A stretch of DNA of 64,000 bases from Synechococcales cyanobacterium GL140_1_metabinner_5_sub. GTDB lineage: Bacteria; Cyanobacteriota; Cyanobacteriia; Cyanobacteriales; Chamaesiphonaceae. Below the pieces are notes generated by a model. That model was not told the DNA's origin, searched no databases, and worked only from the letters and a program-made list of their open reading frames with translations. Position 1 is the stretch's first letter; every line of letters starts with the position of its first letter. Positions 1 through 9,800 of this stretch are shown piece after piece. Where the stretch lies: the NCBI GenBank assembly GCA_025359065.1, contig JANYHM010000007.1, positions 1-64,000 on the forward strand, given 5' to 3'. Position numbers and translations under genes: made by a program.

Positions 1-140
1 TATTTTAAAACGGACGACAGGACTGTCGTTTGCAGCTTGTGGAGACTTAGGGGTTGCCCAGTCATTGAAGCAAGAAATCTCAGGTGTGAACTTGAGAAGC
101 CCCCGTCAGAGCGTACTCGCTTGACGGTGGGAGTAGTCAC
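1..140 (+). mobile_element. Right end of an IS200/IS605-family (TnpB-type) element
   Basis: The first 140 bases look like the 3' end of a TnpB-type insertion sequence. The reading frame stops at 122-124. It runs into an imperfect hairpin at about 101-130 (CCCCGTCA then AGCG, loop TACT, CGCT then TGACGG), and the end sequence GGAGTAGTCAC closes at 140. Right ends with a GC hairpin just after or overlapping the tnpB stop are typical of this family. The left end lies outside the window, so it is not possible to say whether the element is whole or whether a tnpA is present. Confidence 0.65.
2..124 (+). CDS. TnpB-like protein, C-terminal fragment (cut by window edge)
   Basis: An open frame enters from outside the window and ends with TGA at 122-124. 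The visible 40 residues read RTTGLSFAACGDLGVAQS and onward to a basic SPRQS tail. They resemble the variable C-terminal tail of RNA-guided TnpB nucleases encoded by IS200/IS605 elements. The catalytic RuvC region is not visible. The call rests on the tail together with the hairpin end of the element, which overlaps the stop codon. The competing frame that continues to 243 crosses the element end and is unlikely to be real. Confidence 0.5.
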   Translation: MLKRTTGLSFAACGDLGVAQSLKQEISGVNLRSPRQSVLA

Positions 141-353
141 ATCTTATTTGATTGAATTATTGGCGCTAATTGATAATTCAGCTAAAATTATATTGCTGAA
201 TTATCAGCTTGGCCAATGTTTGCCAGAAAGCTGGTTAGAATGAAACATCCAAGCTGAAATAGCCGATGAAAACTAACACAACTCCACACTTTCAGTTGAG
301 GGGCGCAATCCTTGAATCTGAAAGTGCTGATCCCCAATCCTTAGATTTTTTAG

Positions 354-956
354 CTATTGTTCGGGCGTGGTCGTTTCAACAGAAACTTCCGAAAAATCAA
401 TCCCGCGATACACTTGCTCAATGGGGAAGCTCAAGTTTACAGATTGCAACTCGACTATATCTCCGGCTCGATAGTTGATAATTTCCCATCGTCCATTTTC
501 TGTTTTACGGTAAAGATCGATCGCAATTTCCTGAGAACTGACCAATACATAATCTTGTAATTGCGGATTCTGACGATAGCGAAAGAACTTATTGCCACGG
601 TCATAGGCTTCTGTACTATCCGATAAAACTTCAACGATCAGACAAGGATAGGTAATGTATTGAGTCATGGTTTTATCTCGATGATCGCAGCTAACACTAA
701 CATCGGGATAGGTATAGTCATTAGTCTCGACAATTTTCACCCGACAATCAGAGTTAAAAACCTCACAGCTACGATCAGATAAGTGATTATCTAGTAAGGC
801 TCCAAATTTTAAGGCAATGCGACTATGGTTTCGGGTTCCCCCGCTCATGGCGTAAACTTCACCGTTGATGTATTCGTGGCGACAGAGTTGCTGCTCTTCC
901 CAGGCGAAATATTCAATAGGTGTTAGTTTGATTAGCTGACTTGAAATTGCAAACAT
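354..956 (-). CDS. Uma2 family endonuclease (DUF820)
   Basis: This 200-residue protein has the full layout of the Uma2/DUF820 family, which is greatly expanded in cyanobacteria and has a PD-(D/E)XK nuclease-like fold. Visible marks are the N-terminal EYFAWEE segment, HEYINGEVYAMSGGT, the central YTYPDVSVSCD stretch carrying a conserved Asp, and LIVEVLSDSTEAYDRGNKF with the Glu expected in the active site. The family is often found near mobile DNA, and here the gene sits between a TnpB end and a methyltransferase remnant. The biological role of these proteins is poorly known. The start is an ATG at 956 and the length is normal for the family. Confidence 0.9.
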   Translation of the reverse strand: MFAISSQLIKLTPIEYFAWEEQQLCRHEYINGEVYAMSGGTRNHSRIALKFGALLDNHLSDRSCEVFNSDCRVKIVETNDYTYPDVSVSCDHRDKTMTQYITYPCLIVEVLSDSTEAYDRGNKFFRYRQNPQLQDYVLVSSQEIAIDLYRKTENGRWEIINYRAGDIVELQSVNLSFPIEQVYRGIDFSEVSVETTTPEQ

Positions 957-1000
957 TGTTGTACCCTCCGATTATTGATTCTAATTTTAATATTTACATT

Positions 1001-1156
1001 GGGGGCGTACATGTCAGCGATCGTGGCGGGGAAGTAGTGTTCGCGGGCGAGAAGGATTTCTTCGGCGCAGCGGGTGAGGTCGAATTTGTTTCGATCGGTG
1101 AGGGTGGGAACGAGGAAGGTGTTCCAGCCGAGGGTGTTGGAGTAGAATATGTCAAC
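1001..1156 (-). pseudogene. Remnant of a DNA methyltransferase C-terminal region
   Basis: Read on the minus strand, this stretch encodes about 52 residues including NTLGWNTFLVPTLTDRNKF and LAREHYFPATIADMY. The second motif is typical of the C-terminal end of large MmeI-type and related adenine methyltransferases, just before the DPxxMP segment. There is no start codon, no upstream catalytic domain, and the similarity breaks off at the YAPN residues. It overlaps the stop of the S9 peptidase gene by a few bases. The fragment indicates that a restriction-modification gene was once present here. The family assignment is from motif memory only. Confidence 0.5.
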
Positions 1157-3152
1157 GAGCTTTCATATTTTTGATCACCACTGGCTCGATATTATCGGCA
1201 GGCTGAAAACCAAAAACCCGAGAATAGAAATAAAATTCCCCCTCTAATGCTCGCTGCATATTGGCAGCTTGGCGAAAACCATGTTGCTCACCAGCAAATG
1301 GTACATAGGCCACCGGCACTAATCGATCATCCAAAGCCTGAACCATCGCCTCGGCCTGATTGGGCAACACCACCTTGTCTTCCAAACCTTGGAAAAAGAT
1401 CGTAGGGCAGGTCATTTGCTCCGGAAAATTAATCGGCGATCGCTCTTTGTACACGTGAGCCTCTGCCGGGTAAGCCGCCACCAACTTATCTAAATAGCGA
1501 GACTCAAATTTGTGAGTATCTCGCGCCAGAGCCTCCAAATCACCAATGCCATAATGGCTAGCACCAGCCTGAAACACCCGATGGAAAGTAAGGGCGCAAA
1601 GAGTGGTGTAACCACCAGCACTGCCGCCAGAAATTGCTAACTGCCGAGGATTGGCCAGACCATTTGCTACCAAATACTGGGCTGCTGCAATACAGTCATC
1701 CACATCAGCAACGCCCCACTGACTAGTCAACTGTTCTTGATAAGCTCGGCCATAGCCAGTGCTACCCCGATAGTTCACATCCACATAGGCAAAGCCCCGA
1801 CTAGTCCAATATTGCACCTTCAAGCTGAGCTGACTAGAAGTAGCGCTGGTGGGGCCACCGTGACTTTTTACCAACAAAGGTGGCCTAGTCCCTACAGGAG
1901 CATGAAATTCTGGGTTATGGGGTGGATAATAGAAGGCGTAGGCAATCTGGCCATTTTTGGTAGAGAATGCGATGGTTTGAGGCTGAGAGATATAAGCCGC
2001 ATCAACATTCAATGGCTGTGGTTTCAAGACTTTAAGCTGGCCGTTGGTGAGGTCTAAGCCTACTAATTCTGAGTTTTGCACTGGCGAAGCGGCGATAAAA
2101 ACTGCCCGTGCGTCAGCAGCGCCAGGAGCGCTATCGCCCGTCACTCTGAGCTGGGAAACCTCGGTATATGGCTGCATTTCTGGAGTAATCGACAAATCAA
2201 TCTCGATCAGACCATCTACTAAATCAAGACTAGCCAAATGCCAGATCCCACCCTGGGTATATGCACAAACAATACATTCACTGCCAAAGCCATAAGTCGA
2301 TTGACCAAAGACCCATTGAGGCAGACCAAATTCGGCAGAAGCTGGAAAAAGTGGGCGAACTACCCCATCTTTCCAGGCATACAAATTGCCCCAGCCAGTG
2401 CGATCGGATACAAAATACAAAATGTTAGCGGGCGACCACTGAGGCTGAAACACCACTTCTATCATGCTGCCTGCCACCAGCTTAGGAGCCGAGAGCGCAC
2501 CATCCTTTTGAAACCGGGCTATCACTAGCACCGTGCCATCCCAGGGCATGTTCGGATGATTCCAGCTCAGCCAAGCTAGAGATTTGCCATCGGGGCTAAG
2601 AGCCGGTGAGGCATAGAAATCTGCCCCAGCCACAATAATCCTCAGATCTTCGGGGTTGTCTAGGTTGATGCTGGCGATCGAATTAACTGCTTCTAAATCT
2701 GGCAATTTAGCGTAGCCAGCACTAGGCCGATGATCTTCTAAAATACATATCAACCGACGACGATGAGCATCAATTACCAAATCGGCGTAGCGACGGGTGG
2801 GGCTATTGCCCTCTACTGCTGGAGAAGCCAATGAGACAGCATCGCCAGACTGACGATAAATACATTGGTCAGCATCATTGCAAAAATATATCTCGCCATT
2901 CCAGACGGTATAAGCACCACCGCCGTATTCATGCACCCGGTTGCGAACGTTGAATCCTGCTGGGGTGACTTGACTGGTATGTCCCTGAGCATCTTGACGC
3001 ATGATCACCATGCGACCTTTTTCTTGAGGACGTGACTCCAACCAATAGGTGTCTGCACCATCCAATACCACCGAGTCTAGGTTCATTTTGGCAGCGGTGA
3101 CAGATGCGCCAGTAACAGGAGACTGCCAAGAGCCGTAAGGAGCAGTAATCAT
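1152..3152 (-). CDS. S9 family prolyl oligopeptidase-type peptidase
   Basis: The 666-residue product has a beta-propeller N-terminal part and a C-terminal alpha/beta hydrolase domain, as in dipeptidyl or acylaminoacyl peptidases that trim short peptides. The nucleophile Ser lies in GGSAGGYT near residue 510, the Asp in LEDKVVLP near 592 and the His in EQHGFRQ near 622. No signal peptide is seen, so it is probably cytoplasmic. Residues near 340-350 read GDSAPGAADARA, an inserted peptide encoded by a 37-base repeat that also occurs inside the SNF2 gene downstream. The start MITAPYGSWQS is an ATG at 3152. The gene is divergent from moeB. Confidence 0.93.
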   Translation of the reverse strand: MITAPYGSWQSPVTGASVTAAKMNLDSVVLDGADTYWLESRPQEKGRMVIMRQDAQGHTSQVTPAGFNVRNRVHEYGGGAYTVWNGEIYFCNDADQCIYRQSGDAVSLASPAVEGNSPTRRYADLVIDAHRRRLICILEDHRPSAGYAKLPDLEAVNSIASINLDNPEDLRIIVAGADFYASPALSPDGKSLAWLSWNHPNMPWDGTVLVIARFQKDGALSAPKLVAGSMIEVVFQPQWSPANILYFVSDRTGWGNLYAWKDGVVRPLFPASAEFGLPQWVFGQSTYGFGSECIVCAYTQGGIWHLASLDLVDGLIEIDLSITPEMQPYTEVSQLRVTGDSAPGAADARAVFIAASPVQNSELVGLDLTNGQLKVLKPQPLNVDAAYISQPQTIAFSTKNGQIAYAFYYPPHNPEFHAPVGTRPPLLVKSHGGPTSATSSQLSLKVQYWTSRGFAYVDVNYRGSTGYGRAYQEQLTSQWGVADVDDCIAAAQYLVANGLANPRQLAISGGSAGGYTTLCALTFHRVFQAGASHYGIGDLEALARDTHKFESRYLDKLVAAYPAEAHVYKERSPINFPEQMTCPTIFFQGLEDKVVLPNQAEAMVQALDDRLVPVAYVPFAGEQHGFRQAANMQRALEGEFYFYSRVFGFQPADNIEPVVIKNMKAR
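2103..2139 (-). repeat. 37-bp dispersed repeat, copy 1, in frame inside the S9 peptidase gene
   Basis: On the minus strand this segment matches positions 9190-9226 on the plus strand with one mismatch over 37 bases. It begins GGGCGATAGCGCTCC and ends TGACGCACGGGCA. It is read in frame and adds the residues GDSAPGAADARA. The two host proteins are unrelated, so common ancestry of the genes does not explain the match. Confidence 0.85.
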
Positions 3153-3357
3153 CAGAGTAGGTTAAAAATTTGCAACGATTGCTAAGACACAATCAAGGTA
3201 ACATTAAACGAGAAATGGCATAATGGGGTCTCTGGTCAAATTTTGTCATTTGCCGGTTTGTAGAGTGCTAGTTTCTAGGTGCCCCACCTCTTGAAGCGCT
3301 GCATTGAATGATTCTCTACAAATTTTTAGGGTGAATTTTTAAGGTTTATTTTAAGTT

Positions 3358-4629
3358 ATGCTCAATCCAAACTTAGAACAAGTGCAGTTAACTGCCGATG
3401 ATTATGCTCGCTACTCTCGCCATCTAATTTTGCCAGAAGTGGGCGTAGATGGCCAAAAGCGCCTGAAGGCTGCCAGTGTGCTCTGTGTGGGCACTGGTGG
3501 TTTGGGTTCACCTCTACTCCTGTATTTGGCCGCCGCTGGTGTAGGTCGGATTGGCATCGTGGATTTTGATATCGTCGATCACTCCAATTTACAGCGCCAA
3601 GTAATTCATGGCACCTCTTGGGTGGGTAAACCTAAAATTGAATCGGCCAAGAACCGAATTTTGGAAATTAATCCCCACTGCCAAGTGGATTTATATGAGA
3701 CTGCCCTCAGCTCCGAAAATGCCCTAGATATTTTGCGCCCATACGACGTGGTGGTCGATGGTACTGATAACTTCCCCACCCGTTATTTGGTAAACGATGC
3801 CTGTGTACTATTGGGCAAACCCAACGTCTATGGCTCCATTTTGCGCTTTGAAGGACAGGCTACGGTCTTTAACTACAAAGGTGGCTGGGAAAGAGCAGCA
3901 GCTTATGAAAGTGCTGATCCCGAAGAAAAAGCCAAGATGCGCAAAGATGCCACCGAATGGATTTATAACAGCGAACTGCCCGCACCGAACTACCGCGATC
4001 TCTATCCCGATCCCCCACCACCGGGCATGGTGCCCTCCTGTGCAGAAGGCGGCGTGTTGGGAATCCTCTGCGGCATTATTGGCGTAATTCAGGCTACCGA
4101 GACCGTCAAGATTATTTTGGGTCAAGGACGCACCCTCAGCGGTAGATTGGTGCTGTACAACGCCCTAGAAATGAGCTTTAGAGAACTTAAGCTGCGTCCC
4201 GCTCCCGATCGGCCAGTCATCGACAAGCTGGTAGATTACCAAGAATTCTGTGGAATCCCTCAAGCCAAAGCCGCCGAAGCAGCGGCGCAAAGTGCCATGA
4301 ACGAAATGACCGTAATTGAACTGAAACAGCTCATCGACAGCGGTGCCCAAGATTACCTGCTGGTGGATGTACGCAACCCCAATGAGTACGAAATCGCCAA
4401 AATTCCTGGTGCAGTTTTGATTCCTTTACCCGATATTGAGCAGGGCAGCGGAGTCGAAAAGGTCAAATCTTTGATTGGTGACAAAAAACTCATTGTTCAC
4501 TGCAAAATGGGCGGTCGATCGGCCAAAGCAGTCGGCATTCTCCAAGCAGCAGGCATCACCGGCACCAATGTCCAAGGTGGCATCCAAGCCTGGAGCCAAC
4601 AAGTAGACCCTAGCGTGACTCAGTACTAG
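3358..4629 (+). CDS. moeB: Adenylyltransferase/sulfurtransferase MoeZ (ThiF-rhodanese fusion)
   Basis: This 423-residue E1-like enzyme adenylates the C terminus of small sulfur carriers such as MoaD. Its rhodanese domain then supplies sulfur for molybdopterin or thiocarboxylate synthesis. The ThiF domain covers residues 1-270, with GTGGLGSPLLLYLAAAG for ATP and the VVDGTDNFPTRYLVND core. The rhodanese domain covers about 320-415, with Cys in HCKMGGRSAKA. Between FNYKGG and PNYRDLYP there is an extra segment of about 33 residues (WERAAAYESADPEEKAK and onward). This explains why the protein is longer than the usual length of about 390. It is followed 9 bases later by cysA. Confidence 0.93.
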   Translation: MLNPNLEQVQLTADDYARYSRHLILPEVGVDGQKRLKAASVLCVGTGGLGSPLLLYLAAAGVGRIGIVDFDIVDHSNLQRQVIHGTSWVGKPKIESAKNRILEINPHCQVDLYETALSSENALDILRPYDVVVDGTDNFPTRYLVNDACVLLGKPNVYGSILRFEGQATVFNYKGGWERAAAYESADPEEKAKMRKDATEWIYNSELPAPNYRDLYPDPPPPGMVPSCAEGGVLGILCGIIGVIQATETVKIILGQGRTLSGRLVLYNALEMSFRELKLRPAPDRPVIDKLVDYQEFCGIPQAKAAEAAAQSAMNEMTVIELKQLIDSGAQDYLLVDVRNPNEYEIAKIPGAVLIPLPDIEQGSGVEKVKSLIGDKKLIVHCKMGGRSAKAVGILQAAGITGTNVQGGIQAWSQQVDPSVTQY

Positions 4630-4638
4630 CAGGTAAGC

Positions 4639-5676
4639 ATGGGCATTGCGGTAGAAAATGTATCTAAAGACTTTGGCAATTTTACGGCAGTCGATCGAGT
4701 TAGCCTAGATATTGAGTCTGGAGCATTAGTTGCTCTCTTAGGCCCCTCTGGATCGGGCAAATCGACGCTGCTGCGTTTGATTGCTGGCTTAGAAATGCCC
4801 GATACCGGCAAAATTTGGCTTACTGGCACCGATGCTACCTATCAATCGGTGCAGGAGCGCAATATTGGGTTTGTGTTTCAGCACTACGCCCTGTTTAAAC
4901 ACATGACCATTCGTCAAAATATTGCTTTTGGCCTGGATATTCGTAAAAAAGACCCCCAAAAAACCAAAGCGCGGGTCGAAGACTTATTAGAACTCATTCA
5001 ACTTAGCGGCTTGGGCGATCGATATCCCTCTCAGCTCTCTGGGGGGCAGCGCCAGCGGGTGGCTTTAGCGCGGGCATTGGCCGTAGAACCACGAGTATTG
5101 TTACTAGATGAACCTTTTGGAGCCTTGGATGCCAAAGTACGCAAAGACTTGCGTGCCTGGTTGCGCAGGTTACACGACGAAGTGCATGTAACGACAGTAT
5201 TTGTCACCCACGACCAAGAAGAAGCTATGGAAGTATCCGACAAAGTGGTAGTGATGAATAAAGGGAAAATCGAGCAAACCGGTACTCCGGCTCAGATATA
5301 TGATCATCCGGCCTCTGCTTTTGTGATGAGCTTTATTGGCCCAGTTAATGTGATCAGTAGCAACTCGGGCATTTTTCAAAGCAATGGCTTTGATTCTAAT
5401 AACCCCCAGATTTTTCTGCGTCCCCAAGACATCACGATCGAGACCACCTCTGGCCATACGCCCCATAATCCAGGAGTAGCAGCCACGGTCAACCGCATTA
5501 TTCATTTAGGCTGGGAAATCCAGGTAGAGCTAATTTTGGCCGATGAAAAAGACATCATTATGGCGCACTTATCGCGGGATCGTTTTGATGAGTTAGATTT
5601 AGAGCCACAGCAAACGGTTTATGTCAAACCCAAAGAAGCCAAGCCAAAATCTTTCCCCCTCGATTATTTTATCTAA
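4639..5676 (+). CDS. cysA: Sulfate/thiosulfate ABC transporter ATP-binding protein CysA
   Basis: The 345-residue ATPase powers sulfate import at the plasma membrane. It shows Walker [10 protein letters not shown], the [15 protein letters not shown] signature, Walker [12 protein letters not shown] and the switch His in [17 protein letters not shown]-terminal TOBE-like segment (about 230-340) starts after [10 protein letters not shown], which is characteristic of the CysA branch. It lies between moeB and gmk with very short spacers, so the three are probably co-transcribed. The matching binding protein and a permease are encoded far away at 60.5-62.4 kb. Confidence 0.92.
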   Translation: MGIAVENVSKDFGNFTAVDRVSLDIESGALVALLGPSGSGKSTLLRLIAGLEMPDTGKIWLTGTDATYQSVQERNIGFVFQHYALFKHMTIRQNIAFGLDIRKKDPQKTKARVEDLLELIQLSGLGDRYPSQLSGGQRQRVALARALAVEPRVLLLDEPFGALDAKVRKDLRAWLRRLHDEVHVTTVFVTHDQEEAMEVSDKVVVMNKGKIEQTGTPAQIYDHPASAFVMSFIGPVNVISSNSGIFQSNGFDSNNPQIFLRPQDITIETTSGHTPHNPGVAATVNRIIHLGWEIQVELILADEKDIIMAHLSRDRFDELDLEPQQTVYVKPKEAKPKSFPLDYFI

Positions 5677-5678
5677 CC

Positions 5679-6230
5679 ATGAATTCTGGTCGTTTAATTG
5701 TGCTCACTGGCCCCAGCGGTGTAGGTAAAGGTACTTTACTCCAAGCCTTATTTCAAGCTCATCCTGAGCTGTATTTATCTATCTCTGCTACTACTCGTGC
5801 CCCGCGCACAGGCGAAATCGCGGGCGTAAACTATTATTTCTTCGATCGACCACAGTTTGAGCAGGCCATCCAAGATGATGAATTGCTGGAGTGGGCGGAG
5901 TTTGCTGGCAACTACTATGGCACCCCGATCCAACCAGTGCGCGATCGAGTAGCAGCGGGCGGCTTAATGATTTTAGAAATTGAGCTACAGGGGGCACGCC
6001 AAGTAGCCAAAATATTCCCTGAAGCGCTGCGGATTTTTATTTTGCCGCCCAGCATGGAAGTTTTAGAAGAACGCCTGAGATCTCGTGATCAAGATCCAGA
6101 AGAAGCTATTTTAAAGCGCTTGGCAGTAGCTCGATCAGAGATTGCAGCGGCTGATGAATTTGATTTACAAATTGTCAATGACGATTTAGATACAGCATTA
6201 GCCAAAATTGAATCAGCAATCTTTGGCTAG
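5679..6230 (+). CDS. gmk: Guanylate kinase
   Basis: The 183-residue enzyme phosphorylates GMP to GDP with ATP in purine metabolism. The P-loop GPSGVGKGTLL is at residues 11-21. The GMP-binding segment SISATTRAPRTGEIAGVNY follows, and the WAEFAGNYYGTP and ARQVAKIFPEALRIFILPP stretches are conserved. Its ATG begins two bases after the cysA stop codon, which suggests translational coupling. The length is normal for bacterial Gmk. Confidence 0.96.
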   Translation: MNSGRLIVLTGPSGVGKGTLLQALFQAHPELYLSISATTRAPRTGEIAGVNYYFFDRPQFEQAIQDDELLEWAEFAGNYYGTPIQPVRDRVAAGGLMILEIELQGARQVAKIFPEALRIFILPPSMEVLEERLRSRDQDPEEAILKRLAVARSEIAAADEFDLQIVNDDLDTALAKIESAIFG

Positions 6231-6399
6231 AAAATAATCCTGTGCTACAATTTACTTTCATCAAAATCCACAGACTCTAAAAGCAGTATCTATGCCTAAA
6301 CTTCTTGCAGGCACAGAGAAATCGTTGTTAATTTTAATCAGTGTGATTAATTTACACCTGGTTAGTAAAATATTTGACAAATTACTTTTGGAGCAAATC

Positions 6400-6639
6400 A
6401 TGCAAAAAAAATCTCTTCGTGGTCTCACAATCGGTCTTGCTACCGCCTTTACTTCTGTGATGGTTTTAACCACCCTAGAACTCACTGCCATTACCCCAGC
6501 CGCTGAAGCAGGTTGTCGACCAACTGGTCGCTATGCTGGCGGATTACCAGTTTTAAGCTGTAGCGGTGCTACAAAATGTCGGCCAACTGGTCGCTTTAAG
6601 CAGGTCAATGGTCGTAGATATCGTTTGCTTCGCTGCTAG
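6400..6639 (+). CDS. Small secreted Cys peptide with two CRPTGR motifs
   Basis: The ATG at 6400 follows a good ribosome site (GGAG at spacing 6) and is preferred over an upstream ATG at 6292. The 79-residue product starts with MQKKSLRG and a hydrophobic signal segment (TIGLATAFTSVMVLTTL), with a likely cleavage near AAEAG. The mature part of about 40 residues holds CRPTGR twice, around residues 39 and 60, and further Cys near 52 and at the very end. The two halves look like a duplicated unit with possible disulfides. I do not recognise the family. It could be a small extracytoplasmic protein or a secreted peptide. Confidence 0.6.
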   Translation: MQKKSLRGLTIGLATAFTSVMVLTTLELTAITPAAEAGCRPTGRYAGGLPVLSCSGATKCRPTGRFKQVNGRRYRLLRC

Positions 6640-6655
6640 CATATAGAGCTAGGCG

Positions 6656-6695
6656 GAAGGTGGCTCTGTCTCCCCAGGGAAAATATCCCACCTTC
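6656..6695 (+). terminator. Hairpin downstream of the small secreted peptide gene
   Basis: GAAGGTGG at 6656-6663 pairs with CCACCTTC at 6688-6695 across a 24-base loop. There is no clear T run, so it is only a weak terminator candidate. Confidence 0.3.
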
Positions 6696-6829
6696 TACCT
6701 GTTGAAATCAGTACTAAATTGAACGCAGGCATATTCTTCAGCCAAAAAGTTCGGATCTGAGGTGCATTTAATTTGGAGAGTAGGTTAAAATGGTCAATCG
6801 GCTCATAAAGTCCTTCACTCCCTAGCTCA

Positions 6830-9800
6830 ATGAATGGCCTCTCCCTCCCAGACTCCGATCGCCTCCGCGATACAATCCTGAAGCTATATCGTAAGCAAAC
6901 AAAACTCGATCAGTATCTGCTGCGCCTGTTTTCGGTGATCTATGCGCCGGTCAGCCGCACCAATTTCTTGACGTGTATTAATCGAGTCTTACCCAAAGAC
7001 GCTCAAGCATTCAACGTTACCAGTCTCAAGAATCACCTAGATAGATTGGTAGAGCTAGGAATGTTGGAGCAGTCTACCGGCCTTGGCCCCCAGTGTCATC
7101 CACTGTTAGCCGAGATATTAACCAGAGAGTCGCTCGAACTCGCCGAATTTGACCGCTTCGCCGAATCGATTGATCGCACGATGCCGGTGCGCACCGGATA
7201 TCGGGGTGGTAGACAGTTTAGCAGCCGTAACGAATTATTGCGGGAAGTGCGCATTGGTTTATACCGCAACGATGCTGCTTTTGTAGCTAAGCAGTTACAA
7301 GACTATGAAAGCTATAGCTATGATCGCACTTTTAATTTCCCTGATTTACTCAACTCAGTTTTCAACAATCCTTTCAGCGCAGAGTATCTCAATCAGCTAT
7401 CACCTGAATTGTCTGAGGCAGTCCTTAATAGCATTTTTTCTGATTCGGTTTTTAAGCTCACCGATACCTCCGCAGTCTTGGAGTGGTTAACAAAAAATTA
7501 TGAAGCCGGAAACCGCAGTGATTTTCGCAGACGGCTGTTAATTGCCCAATTATTGATGCGTGGGCGAATTGCTGAAGCTAACAGCGTTATTTCTACTCTA
7601 GATTTAAGTGGATACAGCCTAACCTATTTAGGCTGGGTAAAATTCTTAGAAGGTGATGACAAGCAGGCGATCGACTGTTTTGAGCAAGCATTAAACTCTA
7701 CCCGCAAAGTTTCGGGTAAACGCAAAAGCTTTTTTGATAACGTCGAAGGTCTGATTTTTATATTGTCTCTATTGCGCGAAGGTTCTAGTAATTCCTTACA
7801 GCAAGCTGAAGAATATGCAGGTCAAGTGAGTAAGCAAAATGGTCATTGGCTACAAAACAGTGCGCGTCGCCTATCTTCGGTATTCAAACTACAACTGGGT
7901 GATCTGAGCCAAAAAGAGCTAATTACTAATAGCGGTATTCCGGCTTTTCCTGGTGCCAACAGCTTAGAGGTATTCATTTTATCGCTCTGCTTGTATTGGG
8001 CAGACAAAGATGCCGCCAAAAAAGTACTTCCCAGAATTTTGGTACCCCTCTACGAGCTGTCGTTGGGTAGTGAATACAACTGGCTAGCGATCGAGTGCTT
8101 AGAATTACTCTCCCGCTTACAGCCCCGCTATAAATTAGCCACCGAAGAACTACGCCGAGAGATCAAAACGGCTACAGTAGTTGATGCCATCCGTCCCCAA
8201 GAATCTTGGGAACTCAGTCTTAATGCTCTCACTAACTTTGGCGTTGCGCCTGCATCCGATCGCAAGTCCTCTCAAACCAATCGGCGATTAATTTGGCTAA
8301 TTGCTTACTACGGCTCCAATAGCTGTCATTTAGAACCTCGCGAACAGAAAATTAGCGCCAAGGGCGAATGGAGCAAGGGCAGACCGATCGCGATCAAAAG
8401 GCTACTGAAAACTGCAGATTTTGACTATCTCACAGAGCAAGATCTGCGCATTTGTAGTGGCATCGAAAGTGAATATATGTATAGTCGCTATGGTGGCGAT
8501 ACTGAGTATTCTTTTGGGGAAGATTCGATCGCCAACTTAGTTGGTCATCCCCTACTGTTTTGGGCAGATTCACCAACAATTGGTGTAGAAGTAGTAGGCG
8601 GCGAGCCAGCTTTGCTAGTACAGAAAACAGAGGACGGCATTTCGATCGAGATTTCACCTCGGGCGGAAAAAGCCCAAAATATTGTCGTAGTAAAAGAAAC
8701 TCCTACAAAACTCAAAATAGTCAAAGTCACTCCCGAATACCGCAAGATCAGCGAGCTGATCGGCAAAAGCTTAGAAGTGCCCAGCGAAGCCCAAGACCGG
8801 GTATTGGCGGCGATCGAAAATATTGCTAACCTAGTTACGGTACATTCTGACATTGGCGGTGGAGTCAGCAATGCCAAAATGGTACCCGCGATCGCTATCC
8901 CTCATGTACATTTACTACCGGCTACCACTGGCTTAAAAGCCGCACTACTAGTACGTCCTTTTGATCAAGCAGGGCCATATTTCCAGCCCGGTCTGGGTGG
9001 AGTAAGCGTAATTGTGGAAGTAGCTGGAGAAAGACTTCAAACTCAGCGATCACTTTTGGACGAACGGCAGCTAGCTGACGCAGTCATTGAAGCTTGCCCA
9101 ACCATGCAAAATTGGGAATCAGATAACAGTGAATGGTTAATTTCTGACCCAGAAGCCTGCCTGGAATTGATTTTAGAACTCCAAGAACTGGGCGATAGTG
9201 CTCCTGGCGCTGCTGACGCACGGGCAATTATTGAATGGCCAGAAGGCGAAAAAATGCGCATCAAGCAACGTGCTGGCGTAGATAGCTTCAAGATGCGGAT
9301 TAACAGCCAGCAAGACTGGTTTGAAGCGAGTGGCGAGCTTCAGCTCAATGATGATCAGGTACTCGACATGAAGCAGTTGATGGATTTGTTATCGACCACT
9401 TCTGGTCGCTTTATTCCTTTGGGTGATGGCGAATTTTTGGCTCTCACTGCCAGCTTCCGCAAACAGCTCGATGAACTTCGCACTTTTTCTCAGAAGCAGG
9501 GAGACCACTTGCGCTTCCATCCCTTAGCTGGTCTGGCTATGCAAGACCTGTTTGAAGACATGGAAGACTTGGTAGCCGACCAAAAATGGCAAGACCAAGT
9601 GCGCCGCCTCAAAGAATTACCTGCTCTGAAGCCCACTTTGCCATCGACACTGCAAGCAGAGCTGCGAGACTATCAGCTAGATGGTTTTCGCTGGTTGTCA
9701 CAGCTAGCACATTGGGGTGTAGGAGCCTGTTTAGCCGACGATATGGGTCTGGGTAAAACCCTGCAATCGCTGGCTTTAATTCTAAATCGAGCAGCAGCCG

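Noticed and set aside
37-243. Plus-strand frame of 68 codons at the window start
   Set aside because: It crosses the end of the TnpB element, and the alternative frame with the TnpB-like tail fits better.
941-1174. Plus-strand Gly/Val/Glu-rich frame
   Set aside because: It is the shadow of the minus-strand methyltransferase remnant.
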